A DNA stretch of 45,533 nucleotides from Candidatus Doudnabacteria bacterium. Lineage in GTDB: Bacteria; Patescibacteriota; Doudnabacteria; UBA920. The notes under the pieces are model-generated. The model saw only the letters and a list, made by a program, of their open reading frames with translations. It had not been told where the DNA came from and searched no databases. The stretch spans positions 1 to 45,533 of the forward strand of contig JAHFJJ010000009.1 in NCBI GenBank assembly GCA_023245895.1, given 5' to 3'. Shown here one piece after another: positions 13,507 to 21,207 of this stretch. The first letter of the stretch is position 1, and each line of letters opens with the position of its first letter. The position numbers and the translations under genes were made by a program.

Positions 13507-14421
13507 ATGAATTTTTTCTCCATTATCTTAACCATTTTAGGCCTCGGCCTTTTTGAAACCGTTTCTTCTGTAGATAACGCGGTCATTAACGCCGAAGTCT
13601 TGGGAACCATGAGCCCCAAGGGCCGCCGTTGGTTTTTAATTTGGGGCATGATTTTTGCCGTCTTTGCAATACGCGGAATACTGCCATGGTTAATAGTTTG
13701 GCTGTCCACCCCTGGACTTGGTCCGGTAGATGCAATTACCGCTTCTTTTTCTTCCAACCCGAGCGCGCTGGCGGCCGTGGAAAAAACCGCGCCGCTTTTG
13801 CTTATGGCCGGCGGCACATTTTTAATTTTTCTTTTTGTCCACTGGCTGTTTTTGGAGCCAAAAAATTACGGCCTTTCGGGCGAAAAATTTTTCTTCCGCC
13901 ACGGCGTGTGGTTTTACGCCATCATCTCCATAATTCTAAGCCTAATTGTCTGGCTGGCGCTAAAAATTAACCCTTATATGGCATTTGCCGCGGTAATCGG
14001 CTCCACCACTTTTTTTATTACCCACGGCTTTAAGGAAAACGCGGCGGCCAGGGAAAAAGAACTGGTGCAAACAGGCATGTCCGACTTAAGTAAAATCTTT
14101 TACCTGGAAATTATAGACGCGACTTTTTCAATTGATGGTGTGCTTGGGGCTTTTGCCTTTACCCTTTCCGTGCCGCTGATACTTGTTGGCAACAGCCTGG
14201 GCGCGTTTGTGGTCAGGGAAATGACCGTGAGAAATATTGACAGCATAAAAAAATACGCCTATTTAAAAAACGGCGCAATGTACTCTCTGTTATTTTTAGG
14301 GCTCATAATGCTGCTCCACGCCTTTGGCTTCCACATACCGGAATGGCTTTCTCCCGTTACCACTTTTGCCGTTATTGGCTGCTTCTTTTTAAAATCAAAA
14401 AGGGCTTTGGGGAAAATATAG
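13507..14421 (+). CDS. DUF475/TerC-like integral membrane protein
   Basis: The 304-residue protein has about eight hydrophobic helices. Near the start, E-T-V-S-S-V-D-N-A-V-I-N-A, and later, E-I-I-D-A-T-F-S-I-D-G-V-L-G-A-F, are the two acidic membrane motifs shared by TerC and DUF475 families, likely binding a metal ion. A role in metal (Mn or Ca) handling is a family guess. The start at 13507 is preferred over an in-frame codon at 13462, which lies inside the previous terminator. TGTTATAAT ends six bases before the ATG, so the message is probably leaderless with an extended -10 promoter. A terminator lies at 14435-14466. Confidence 0.85.
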   Translation: MNFFSIILTILGLGLFETVSSVDNAVINAEVLGTMSPKGRRWFLIWGMIFAVFAIRGILPWLIVWLSTPGLGPVDAITASFSSNPSALAAVEKTAPLLLMAGGTFLIFLFVHWLFLEPKNYGLSGEKFFFRHGVWFYAIISIILSLIVWLALKINPYMAFAAVIGSTTFFITHGFKENAAAREKELVQTGMSDLSKIFYLEIIDATFSIDGVLGAFAFTLSVPLILVGNSLGAFVVREMTVRNIDSIKKYAYLKNGAMYSLLFLGLIMLLHAFGFHIPEWLSPVTTFAVIGCFFLKSKRALGKI

Positions 14422-14434
14422 TATAGAAAGATGT

Positions 14435-14466
14435 GAGGCCGGTTCCAGGGGGGAACTGGCCTCTTT
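14435..14466. terminator. Terminator between convergent genes
   Basis: GAGGCCGGTTCC pairs with GGAACTGGCCTC (one wobble), followed by TTTAAT. Confidence 0.75.
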
Positions 14467-14487
14467 AATCTGATTCTTGAGCAACGA

Positions 14488-15279
14488 TTACTGTTGGGTC
14501 AAGTGAAACGTCGCCTCTTGTTTGTTGGTGTACTCAACCCAGCCAATCTTTTGGGAATCGGCGTCGTAAACCGCAGACCAACGGGGCCCCGTGCCTTCTA
14601 AGCCGGCGTATTCACAGCTAACCAAAAGCTGGTGGCCCTCCCATAGGGGATCGGAAACCGCAACTTTCCGGCCAACCATGGCTCTGTGCACCGGCGCGGA
14701 AAAAAGTTTGTTTCCTTGTTTGGAAAGTTCAGGGTTAATAGCTTGCCGCACGAATTCCGATACCCAACGAACAGACTTTTTCTGAGCGTCAGCGACTGCC
14801 ACGTTGTATTTCGGCAGAGGTTCGCGATATCCTGGGTAGTACTTAGGCAAAAAATACATAGCCACAAAAAGGCTGTCCGGCGACCAGGCAATCTTAACTA
14901 TCTCCGCGCCTCTATCTATCTGAGTAACGCCGAATTGCATAACTATGGCCGCTGAAGCAGTTTTTCCCACTTCCACGATTGCCGTGTTTTGGCCGCCGCC
15001 ATACGGCGCGTAGCTATACAGTATCTTTTTTTTATCGGGCGAGACGGCCGAATGGTCCACATTAAATGTGGTGGAAAATTTCTGATATACAACCTGGATT
15101 TGCCGGCCGTCGGATGAAAGCGAGGCGAAAATATTTTTCTCCGCCAGTTCAGCATCAGCCAGTTCCTTTTGATGCTCCTCCTCAAGCCTCTTTTCGTGAA
15201 CAAGGGGCGGAACTACAACCCCGGCCAGAACCAAGGCGCCTACGATGCAAAGTGCGAGAAACAAGTTTCTTCTCTTCAT
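14488..15279 (-). CDS. Membrane-anchored hypothetical protein with beta-propeller-like segments
   Basis: The ATG at 15279 has GGAGG seven bases upstream and opens a 263-residue protein: MKRRNLF, one hydrophobic helix (LALCIVGALVLAGVVVP), a short charged coil, then a mostly beta extracellular part. Segments such as SPDKKKILYSY and SPDSLFVAMYF resemble the S-P-D-g-k-x-l-a motif of TolB/WD40-like propellers, though only a few blades would fit. The function is unknown. It stands alone, convergent with the TerC-like gene. Confidence 0.65.
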   Translation of the reverse strand: MKRRNLFLALCIVGALVLAGVVVPPLVHEKRLEEEHQKELADAELAEKNIFASLSSDGRQIQVVYQKFSTTFNVDHSAVSPDKKKILYSYAPYGGGQNTAIVEVGKTASAAIVMQFGVTQIDRGAEIVKIAWSPDSLFVAMYFLPKYYPGYREPLPKYNVAVADAQKKSVRWVSEFVRQAINPELSKQGNKLFSAPVHRAMVGRKVAVSDPLWEGHQLLVSCEYAGLEGTGPRWSAVYDADSQKIGWVEYTNKQEATFHLTQQ

Positions 15280-15502
15280 TGATTCCTCCTCGAATCTCAA
15301 GCCTGCGCTTATTATCCCACACCGAACTTTTAAGCGCAAAACTAAGTTTCCAGCATGTGGATATTTTATTATTTAAAAATCCTTAATAAATAAGCAAATT
15401 TTTGCGGAGGATAAAATATCCTTTAAATAAGCCATTTAATTCATAATTCCTAATTCCTTATCCATAATTCTAGGTTCTTGTCTTGACTCTTGCCAAAAAT
15501 AC

Positions 15503-15531
15503 TTGATTTTATTGGTTTTTTTGTATACTAT
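15503..15531 (+). promoter_or_regulatory. Promoter of the HU gene
   Basis: TTGATT, 17 bases, TACTAT. The gap 15280-15645 otherwise holds short TTAATTCATAATTCC repeats (15430-15470) and the leader hairpin. Confidence 0.6.
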
Positions 15532-15559
15532 TTAAAAGTCTAATAAATTAAATAAAGCA

Positions 15560-15624
15560 CCCTCTCCCTAACCCTCCCATCCAACTTCGCCAAGGCTACG
15601 TCGGACAAGGAGAGGGAGGGAAAA
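15560..15624. repeat. CCCTCTCC-type palindrome in the HU mRNA leader
   Basis: CCCTCTCCCTAACCCTCCC pairs partly with GGAGAGGGAGGG around a degenerate TTCGCC...CGTCGGACAAG middle. It ends just before the ribosome site. Confidence 0.7.
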
Positions 15625-15645
15625 AGGAGCAGGAGACAAAAAACA

Positions 15646-15918
15646 ATGACAAAGTCAGAGACATTGCAAGCCCTAGCTGATAAGCTGGGAAAGACCCGTA
15701 AAGAAGCGGGTGAAATATTGGATGCCATTATTGCCATGGCAGTAGCGGAAACCAAGAAAAGCGGCGAATTCACCTTCCCGGGTCTTGGTAAGTTGCAAAA
15801 GAAGCACAGAGCGGCCAGAATGGGCAGGAACCCGGCAACCGGGGCCTCCATTTCAATTCCGGCCAAAACCGTGTTGAAATTCCGCGTAGCTAAGCAGGCT
15901 AAGGATGCCATTTTGTAA
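15646..15918 (+). CDS. HU-family DNA-binding protein
   Basis: HU bends and compacts DNA as a dimer. The 90-residue protein has the N-terminal helices (MTKSETLQALADKLGKTRKEA), the FTFPGLGKLQKKHRAAR strand block and the arm signature with GRNPATGASISIPAKTVLKFR, matching the family G-R-N-P-x-T-G-x-x-I-x-I. AGGAG precedes the ATG, and a CCCTCTCC-type hairpin occupies the leader. Expression is likely strong and may be affected by that hairpin. A symmetrical terminator follows. Confidence 0.93.
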   Translation: MTKSETLQALADKLGKTRKEAGEILDAIIAMAVAETKKSGEFTFPGLGKLQKKHRAARMGRNPATGASISIPAKTVLKFRVAKQAKDAIL

Positions 15919-15927
15919 TCTTGACTA

Positions 15928-15964
15928 ATTTAAAGCCGTCCTTAACAGGGCGGCTTTTAAATTT
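15928..15964 (+). terminator. Terminator of the HU gene
   Basis: TTTAAAGCCG-CC and GG-CGGCTTTTAAA arms with a T-rich 3' side. Confidence 0.8.
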
Positions 15965-15974
15965 GCTGATTTTG

Positions 15975-15983
15975 TGGTATAAT
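15975..15983 (+). promoter_or_regulatory. Extended -10 promoter before the yjbQ leader
   Basis: TGGTATAAT. Transcription would start near 15990, giving a structured leader of about 190 bases. Confidence 0.55.
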
Positions 15984-16010
15984 TAGGGCATAAAGCACGA
16001 CAACCCACCC

Positions 16011-16170
16011 GACTTACAGATTTGAGCCGAGTACGACACCCTTCGCAGCTTGGGCAAAGCCCAAGCTAAAGGCGAACCAGGAAAAACGTGAGGATTTTGT
16101 GAGACGTAGTCAGACTACGATGAACAAAACCGCAGCGTTTTGACAAAGTAATCGGCCAAATATGTAAGTC
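16011..16170 (+). ncRNA. Cloverleaf-like structured element in the yjbQ leader
   Basis: A closing stem pairs GACTTACA-ATTTG-GCCGA (16011-16030) with TCGGC-CAAAT-TGTAAGTC (16152-16170). Inside are a CTTGGGC-AAA-GCCCAAG hairpin, and an AAAACG...GATTTTGT / ACAAAAC...GCGTTTT arm capped by CGTAG-TCAGA-CTACG. It ends nine bases before the yjbQ ATG. It may be a riboswitch-like leader or a structured mobile repeat. I cannot assign a family. Confidence 0.55.
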
Positions 16171-16179
16171 CCATATAAA

Positions 16180-16620
16180 ATGACTAACTTTTTTAAAAAA
16201 ATCCAACTAGAAACAAAAAAACAGTTTGAGATGTTGGACATTACCGCCCAAGTCCAGAGCTATATTACTGAATGTGGAGTAAAGAGCGGTATTGCGGTAA
16301 TTTTTTGTCCGCACACCACCGCGGGAGTTCGGCTTAACCACAACGAACCCCTGTTAATCCAGGACATAATGAAAATGCTTTACAACCTAGCCCCTTTGGA
16401 TACCAATTATGCCCACGACTTATTTGAAGTCAGGCAAAATGTTGAGCCCAATGAACGCAGCAACGGCCACGCGCACGTAAAATCCTTCCTGTTGGGGTCT
16501 TCAGAAACTTTACCCATAGAAAAGTCCGCTTTGGCAATAGGAGCAAGACAAAGCTTATTTTTTGTTGAACTCGACGGCGGGCGGAGCAGGGAAGTATGCA
16601 TTAAAATTTTAGGCGAATAA
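16180..16620 (+). CDS. YjbQ/UPF0047 family protein
   Basis: The 146-residue protein has the full UPF0047 signature: FCPHTTAGVRLN (metal-ligand His), the H-D segment YAHDLFEVRQNVEPNERSN, then GHAHVKSFLLGSSETLPI and QSLFFVELDGGRSREV. The family forms a trimer with a metal site; weak thiamine-phosphate synthase activity has been reported for E. coli YjbQ, and the true role is unsettled. The gene sits nine bases after the structured element at 16011-16170 and has no Shine-Dalgarno, so the leader fold may control ribosome access. Confidence 0.92.
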   Translation: MTNFFKKIQLETKKQFEMLDITAQVQSYITECGVKSGIAVIFCPHTTAGVRLNHNEPLLIQDIMKMLYNLAPLDTNYAHDLFEVRQNVEPNERSNGHAHVKSFLLGSSETLPIEKSALAIGARQSLFFVELDGGRSREVCIKILGE

Positions 16621-16717
16621 TCCACAGATACACAGATTAAAACAGATACCGCAGATAACTGCATCAAATTTTGATGTTTGAATCTGTGCAATCTGTGGTT
16701 ATCTGTGTATCAGTGGA
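16621..16717. repeat. Inverted repeat of CACAGAT words
   Basis: TCCACAGATACACAGAT and ATCTGTGTATCAGTGGA arms with one mismatch. It fills the gap after yjbQ. Confidence 0.8.
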
Positions 16718-16792
16718 TTTCTTAAGCGGTCGATCTTAAGAAATAAAATAATTAGAAATTAATATAAAAATCTAACAAATTAAAAATTAACG

Positions 16793-16822
16793 TCCGCCAA
16801 AGGCGGATCCGCCTTTGGCGGA
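16793..16822. repeat. 30-bp perfect palindrome, intergenic copy
   Basis: TCCGCC-AA-AGGCGGA plus its reverse complement. Same family as the copies inside gpmI and pyrG. Confidence 0.95.
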
Positions 16823-16841
16823 AAAGGAATATAAAAAATAA

Positions 16842-17519
16842 ATGGATTACCCTACATATCAAGCAGTTGCAATTGATTCATTAGCCGACCTTTACGACAA
16901 AACCAGAATGGTTTTACCCAATCTTTTGGCTGCGATTATTGTTTTAATCATTGGCTGGGTCCTAGCGACTTTCCTAAGTAAAGTTGTAACAAAACTTTTG
17001 GAAATGGTCCAAATTGACCACCTGGCTAACCAGTTAGGCTTAAAAAATCTTTCGGAAAAAGTGGACCGTAAACTCAGCTTGGCGGCCTTAGGCGGCTGGC
17101 TGGTAAAATGGTTCTTTTTCCTTGGCAGCTTCATTGCAGCCGCGGATATTTTACATTTGGATGGAGTTTCCACTTTCCTCTACCAGGACGTTTTAGGCTA
17201 TGCCGGCCGAGTGGTAATTGCCATGGCCATATTGCTATTAGGTATTTTGGCGGCCAACTTTTTCTCCAACTTGGTCAGCGCCACGGTTAAAGCTTCCGGG
17301 CTGCACCGGGGTGAAGTTTTAGGCAATGTAACCAAATGGGCCATTATCATTTTTACCGTACTGACAGTCTTAACCAAGCTCGGAGTAGGCAACTACCTGC
17401 AGGACTTGTACAGGGCTATTATTGCCATGCTGGCCATTGCCGGCGGTTTGGCTTTCGGCCTTGGCGGCAAAGACCATGCCAGGAAAGTTTTGGACAACAT
17501 TGAACAGAACTTAAAGTAG
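16842..17519 (+). CDS. CmpX/small-conductance channel-like membrane protein
   Basis: The 225-residue protein has four hydrophobic helices (about 25-48, 85-105, 118-140, 165-185) and two copies of the 'conserved TM helix' pattern: NLLAAIIVLIIGWVLATFLSK and later a G-x-x-x-I-A-M-A-I-L-L-L-G-I-L-A-A-N repeat. It ends in G-G-L-A-F-G-L-G-G-K-D-H-A, the glycine-rich pore motif of MscS/CmpX relatives. It probably forms a channel. The C-terminal cytoplasmic cage of full MscS is absent. No Shine-Dalgarno; a TCCGCC palindrome lies 20 bases upstream. Confidence 0.85.
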   Translation: MDYPTYQAVAIDSLADLYDKTRMVLPNLLAAIIVLIIGWVLATFLSKVVTKLLEMVQIDHLANQLGLKNLSEKVDRKLSLAALGGWLVKWFFFLGSFIAAADILHLDGVSTFLYQDVLGYAGRVVIAMAILLLGILAANFFSNLVSATVKASGLHRGEVLGNVTKWAIIIFTVLTVLTKLGVGNYLQDLYRAIIAMLAIAGGLAFGLGGKDHARKVLDNIEQNLK

Positions 17520-17534
17520 CAAACAGACAGTAGG

Positions 17535-17597
17535 CAAAAAACCCCTTATCTTCTATAATAATTAATGTCCGTAGGGCATTAAGGGTTTTTTGTTTTT
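17535..17597 (+). terminator. Compound terminator between the CmpX-like gene and mltG
   Basis: AAAAACCC...GGGTTTTTT outer arms with an inner TTAATG-CC / GG-CATTAA stem. A TATAAT at 17556-17561 inside the loop could serve mltG. Confidence 0.75.
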
Positions 17598-17602
17598 CAA
17601 AT

Positions 17603-18484
17603 ATGATTAAAAAAATTTCAATTGTCATAATTTTAAGCCTATTTTTAACTGGTATTTTAGGCGTTTATATTACACTAAATAACCGGCAAAAACGCCGGCT
17701 GGCCCTTATAGAAGCCCAAAAGAATGCCAAAGCGCCGGAAATAAGCATTAGGCTAATTGAAGGCTGGAGCAATAAGGAAGTTGCCGATTACTTGGAAAAG
17801 CAGGGGATTGTGCCTGCTAAGGACTTCCTGGCCGCCGCCAAAAATTTTGACGTCTCGGAATATAATTTTTTACCCGAGCAGGCTAAGGGCGACTTGCAGG
17901 GTTTTTTGTATCCCGACACTTACCGCCTTTTTGAATCCATTAAAGACAGGGGCGTAAACAGCCCCAAAGAAGCCGCCGAACAAATAATCATCAAACTTTT
18001 AAACAATTTCCGATCCAAATTGCCGGATACTGCCGAAGCTCTAGCTAAAAAACAAGGATTGGATTTATATCAAGCAATTGTTCTGGCCTCTATAATAGAA
18101 AAAGAAACCGGGCGCACCACGATTACAGCCACACAAAAGGAAGGGCTTGATGAGGAGCGAAAAACTATTGCGGGGATTTTTTATAACCGGCTAAATATTA
18201 AAATGGCTTTGGAAAGCGACGCGACTGTGAATTACGTTACCGGCAAAAACGACCCGGCCGTCAGCCAAAAAGACTTGGAGACAGACTCTCCTTACAACAC
18301 ATACAAATACCGCGGTCTGCCGCCTTCGCCCATCTGCAACCCTTCGCTATCATCCATAATGGCCGTTTTAAACCCAACCGACAGCGGCTTCTTGTATTTT
18401 CTTCACGACCAAACCACCGGCAAAGCCTACTATGCCAAAACTTATGAGGAACATTTGAGGAATAAACAGAGGTATCTTAAATAA
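17603..18484 (+). CDS. mltG: Endolytic murein transglycosylase (MltG/YceG)
   Basis: MltG cuts nascent peptidoglycan and sets glycan length. The 293-residue protein has an N-terminal anchor (about 5-24), a LysM-like segment (IRLIEGWSNKEVADYL), FLYPDTYRL, the catalytic Glu in VLASIIEKETG, FYNRLNIKMALESDATVNY and the C-terminal YNTYKYRGLPPSPICNPS. All hallmark blocks are present, although the protein is shorter than the 340 residues of E. coli. It indicates an own peptidoglycan wall, consistent with the M23 and FtsEX genes here. Confidence 0.95.
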   Translation: MIKKISIVIILSLFLTGILGVYITLNNRQKRRLALIEAQKNAKAPEISIRLIEGWSNKEVADYLEKQGIVPAKDFLAAAKNFDVSEYNFLPEQAKGDLQGFLYPDTYRLFESIKDRGVNSPKEAAEQIIIKLLNNFRSKLPDTAEALAKKQGLDLYQAIVLASIIEKETGRTTITATQKEGLDEERKTIAGIFYNRLNIKMALESDATVNYVTGKNDPAVSQKDLETDSPYNTYKYRGLPPSPICNPSLSSIMAVLNPTDSGFLYFLHDQTTGKAYYAKTYEEHLRNKQRYLK

Positions 18485-18486
18485 AC

Positions 18487-18569
18487 CCTGTCATCGCGAG
18501 TGCAGCCGAAGCGATCTTATTATTTAATTAAGAGATTGCTTCGCCTTATGCACTCCTCGCAATGACAGG
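18487..18569. repeat. TGTCATCGCGAG-type inverted repeat
   Basis: CCTGTCATCGCGAGTGCAGC pairs with GCACTCCTCGCAATGACAGG. A close relative lies at 40957-41032. It lies between convergent mltG and fmt and may end both transcripts. Confidence 0.85.
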
Positions 18570-18576
18570 AATAATT

Positions 18577-19518
18577 CTATCCCAACCTGCTGCCTACAAA
18601 CTCCCTGTATCCATTCAAAAACTCACTTATAGAAACTTCATTTTTACCGGCCAACTGTAGCCGGTTTATTTTTAATGCGGCATTTTCACCGCAGGCTACA
18701 ATCCCGCCTTCCAGAACTGTGCCCGTTCTGTAGTTTTCCGCAGTTCCGGATTGGTTCCGCAGTTCCGGATTGGGCACACACTCAGTTATCTTCAAAACCT
18801 GTCCGTTCCAAGTTGTCCAAATCCCCGGCCAAATGTAAAAGGCGCGGAACTGGTTGTAAATTTCCGCAGCTGATTTTTCCCAAAAAATCCTGCCATCTTC
18901 TTTGGTAATAATTTTAGTATGGCTTACAGCCGCTTCGTCCTGGGGAAGGGGAGCAAGTTTTCCGGCGGAGTATTCTTCCAAAATTTGGTTTACTATTTGC
19001 GCCGATACCCTGGCTAATTTATCTGACAGCGTAAAATAATTATCATCCGGCTCAATATCGACTATTTTTTGGGAAAGCATAGGCCCGCCGTCCACCACTT
19101 CATTTAAAATAAATAAGCTTGTGCCTGTCTGCCGGTCTCCGTTTAGCAAAGCCGCCTGAATAGGGGAAGCGCCGCGGTACTTGGGCAAGGCCGAAAAGTG
19201 TATGTTCACGGCTTTTAATTTCGGCAGGCTGATAATTTCCATTGGCAAAATTTTTCCATAAGCTACCACCACAAAAATATCCGCTTCCAATTTCTTTAAC
19301 TCCTCTGCAAATTCAGGGTTGTTCTTTACGTTTTGCGGCTTTAAAATTTTTAAATTTAAATCCTTAGCCAAAGCCGAAACAGGGCTTTCTGTAAGCTCCT
19401 GTTTCCTGCCAATATTAACATCCGGCGTTGTAACCACAGCCATGACTTGATGGCTGTTATTTAAAACTTCCAAAATCGGGAGCGCTACATTTGCTGTTCC
19501 AAAGAATACTATTTTCAT
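18577..19518 (-). CDS. fmt: Methionyl-tRNA formyltransferase
   Basis: Fmt formylates initiator Met-tRNA. The 313-residue protein begins MKIVFFGTANVALPIL, has the formyl-THF site VAYGKILP, then VNIHFSALPKYRGASPIQ (catalytic Asn/His, H-x-S-x-L-P) and VVDGGPMLSQ, and a C-terminal OB-type domain. Around residues 250-262 a 19-bp DNA word is repeated in tandem (PELRNQSGTAENYRTG), a small local expansion. TAAAAT ends six bases before the ATG on the minus strand, so the mRNA is probably leaderless. It is divergent from the 94-residue ORFan. The def gene lies 1.7 kb away on the same strand. Confidence 0.95.
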   Translation of the reverse strand: MKIVFFGTANVALPILEVLNNSHQVMAVVTTPDVNIGRKQELTESPVSALAKDLNLKILKPQNVKNNPEFAEELKKLEADIFVVVAYGKILPMEIISLPKLKAVNIHFSALPKYRGASPIQAALLNGDRQTGTSLFILNEVVDGGPMLSQKIVDIEPDDNYFTLSDKLARVSAQIVNQILEEYSAGKLAPLPQDEAAVSHTKIITKEDGRIFWEKSAAEIYNQFRAFYIWPGIWTTWNGQVLKITECVPNPELRNQSGTAENYRTGTVLEGGIVACGENAALKINRLQLAGKNEVSISEFLNGYREFVGSRLG

Positions 19519-19545
19519 GTTAATATTTTAATAAGGAGGATGGCT

Positions 19546-19830
19546 ATGAAACTTCTGAAAACGCTTGGCCGGATTGCTTTGGTCTTGCTGATATTAACTA
19601 CAATTGTCCTGGGGTTTCGGGAATCCACCAAATCCCAGGCAGCGTACCAACAAAGGGCCCTGACAGAAGGCATCGAGAAAGGCAACACCTTTAAAAAAGA
19701 CCACAAAGAAGAAGTCCTGGAGGTTTGGAAATTGGACTCAAAGCAATGCGCCGCAGCGTACAAAAGAAATGCCCTCGGCTCGGGCGTGCTTGTATTCCCT
19801 TGCAGGGAACTTCAACCAATTCTCAAATAG
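19546..19830 (+). CDS. Small membrane-anchored hypothetical protein, 94 aa
   Basis: Unrecognised. AGGAGG at 19534-19539 selects the ATG at 19546; the ATG at 19540 is too close to the ribosome site. The protein has one N-terminal hydrophobic helix (IALVLLILTTIVLGF), then a charged helical part and two Cys near the C-terminus (KQCAAAYKRN, VFPCREL). It looks exported and anchored by the uncleaved helix. A terminator at 19846-19879 makes it a single-gene unit. Confidence 0.6.
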   Translation: MKLLKTLGRIALVLLILTTIVLGFRESTKSQAAYQQRALTEGIEKGNTFKKDHKEEVLEVWKLDSKQCAAAYKRNALGSGVLVFPCRELQPILK

Positions 19831-19845
19831 GAGTTGCCAGAATGC

Positions 19846-19879
19846 GGAGGGGTATTCCACGCCCCTCCCACTCATTTTT
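19846..19879 (+). terminator. Terminator of the 94-aa ORFan
   Basis: GGAGGGG and CCCCTCC arms, then CACTCATTTTT. Confidence 0.75.
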
Positions 19880-19880
19880 A

Positions 19881-20444
19881 TCAAGCCTTCATAATTACTT
19901 TTCTCAAAACCTCCGCCTCCACCCTGCAGTCCACCAGCGCGTCGTGCAGCTGGTTTTTGCTTATCTTAATCTTAAACCGCTTAATTAAATACTCCAACCC
20001 AAAACCCGCAAAATCCTTTTTAGACTTCAGGCCGTTTTTCATCGCAAGGTAAGAATAAAACAAAGCCCATAAATCAAAATAGTGGTAATCAAACTGCCAC
20101 TTGGTTTTGGTTTTCCTGTAAGCGTCCAGCAAAAACCTTTTGTCGTTAAAGCCGACGTAAAAAGCCTGGATGACATTATGGCCAAAAGTTTTATCAAATA
20201 ACCGCATGACTTCCTTTAGGGACGGCGCGTCCTTAACCATATCCAGGCTGATTTTATTTACGGCCATAGACTCGCGGTCTCGGTGTTCCCATTTTGTAGA
20301 CCTGACAAAACTAGAAAAAACCTTTTTCTCTTTTAAGGTTTTTTTATCCAGTAAAACCGCGGCAATCTGCAAAATTTCGTGCTTTTGCAAATCAAAGCCG
20401 CTAAATTCTAGGTCTATTAAAAGTATATCGCGTTTGAAGTTCAT
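19881..20444 (-). CDS. DEDD-family 3'-5' exonuclease (DnaQ/RNase T-like)
   Basis: The 187-residue protein shows all exonuclease motifs: Exo I as LLIDLEFSG (Asp and Glu), Exo II around VGFNDKRFLLDAY, and Exo III as LHDALVDCRVEAEVLRK (His and Asp). It should trim RNA or DNA 3' ends. I chose the start at 20444, with TAAGGAT upstream; an ATG at 20459 overlaps the inverted repeat. It is followed on the same strand order by a paralogue (20576-21112) that has lost these residues. Confidence 0.85.
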   Translation of the reverse strand: MNFKRDILLIDLEFSGFDLQKHEILQIAAVLLDKKTLKEKKVFSSFVRSTKWEHRDRESMAVNKISLDMVKDAPSLKEVMRLFDKTFGHNVIQAFYVGFNDKRFLLDAYRKTKTKWQFDYHYFDLWALFYSYLAMKNGLKSKKDFAGFGLEYLIKRFKIKISKNQLHDALVDCRVEAEVLRKVIMKA

Positions 20445-20454
20445 ACTTATCCTT

Positions 20455-20570
20455 ACCATCCCGAGTGCATCCGAGGGATCCCTTAATTAAATACCTAAAT
20501 ATTTCCCTCAAACTTGCACAAATTTAAGGGATTCCTCGCCCTCAGATGCATTCGGGCTCGGAATGGCGGA
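20455..20570. repeat. CCGAGTGCATCCGAG-type inverted repeat
   Basis: CCATCCCGAGTGCATCCGAGG is matched by the arm CCCTCAGATGCATTCGGGC...GGAATGG around an AT-rich loop with TAAGGGAT. It fills the gap between the two exonuclease paralogues. Confidence 0.75.
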
Positions 20571-20575
20571 GAAGA

Positions 20576-21112
20576 CTACACCTCCTTGATTATACGCCTA
20601 AATATTTCCGCCTCAAGCCTTACCTTTTCCATAGCGTCAAACGGATGCTTTTGTTTTAATTTAAAATAATCCAGAAAAGTGTTGAAAGTCGGCATTTTTT
20701 TAAGGCCATAATTTAAGGTATAAATATAGCCCAAAGTCCAGACCTGCACAACGTGGGAATCGTAGTCAAAAGGCACAACGGCTTTTTTAAAGGCATTTTT
20801 TAAAAACCACACGTTGCTTAAGCTGTGGGTTGCGAGCAGCAGGTTAATTCCGAATTTTTTGTGGAAATTCTTAACTGCGTCGTAAACCTTAGGGCTTTTG
20901 CGCAGGCTTTCGTAGTCGGTATTTAAAAGCTTGGCATGCTCGTTTATTATGGCATCCAAATAGCTGACTCTTATGTAAGAATTAAAATTATTCTTTTCCA
21001 GCAGGTTGTCTTTGTCCAGCAAGATTGCCGAAAGCTGGATAACGGAATCTTTTTCCGGGTCCTGCCCTGTGGTTTGGATTTCAAAAAATAAAAGGTCTTT
21101 TATGAATTTCAT
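20576..21112 (-). CDS. Degenerate DEDD exonuclease paralogue (probably inactive)
   Basis: The start at 21112 (MKFIKDLLFFEIQTTG) is preferred because upstream codons run through a repeat. The 178-residue protein aligns along its length with the neighbour at 19881. The Exo I D-x-E is replaced by E-x-Q (FEIQTTG for F-D-I-E-T-T-G), and the Exo III H-D-A-L-V-D is F-D-A-M-E-K, so His and the last Asp are gone. The fold-defining residues remain, so it is probably a binding or scaffold protein, perhaps pairing with the active copy. Complex formation is inference. Confidence 0.75.
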   Translation of the reverse strand: MKFIKDLLFFEIQTTGQDPEKDSVIQLSAILLDKDNLLEKNNFNSYIRVSYLDAIINEHAKLLNTDYESLRKSPKVYDAVKNFHKKFGINLLLATHSLSNVWFLKNAFKKAVVPFDYDSHVVQVWTLGYIYTLNYGLKKMPTFNTFLDYFKLKQKHPFDAMEKVRLEAEIFRRIIKEV

Positions 21113-21118
21113 AGGCAG

Positions 21119-21207
21119 GGTTCGCAAATATACAAATTGTGACAAATATACAAATCTCCGGAACTTCAGTATTTGTATATTTGTTTTGATTTGTATATTT
21201 GGGATTA
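21119..21207. repeat. Inverted repeat of ACAAATATACAAAT words
   Basis: TTCGCAAATATACAAATTGTG is matched by ATTTGTATATTTGTTTTG and further GTATATTTGGG. It lies upstream of the inactive paralogue, and def ends at its edge. Confidence 0.75.

Noticed and set aside
16138-16143. TTGACA just before yjbQ as its -35 box
   Set aside because: No -10 box lies 16-18 bases downstream; these bases belong to an arm of the structured element.
18738-18770. Tandem 19-bp word in fmt as a palindromic insertion
   Set aside because: It is a direct repeat, not a palindrome, and is best seen as local slippage in a variable loop.
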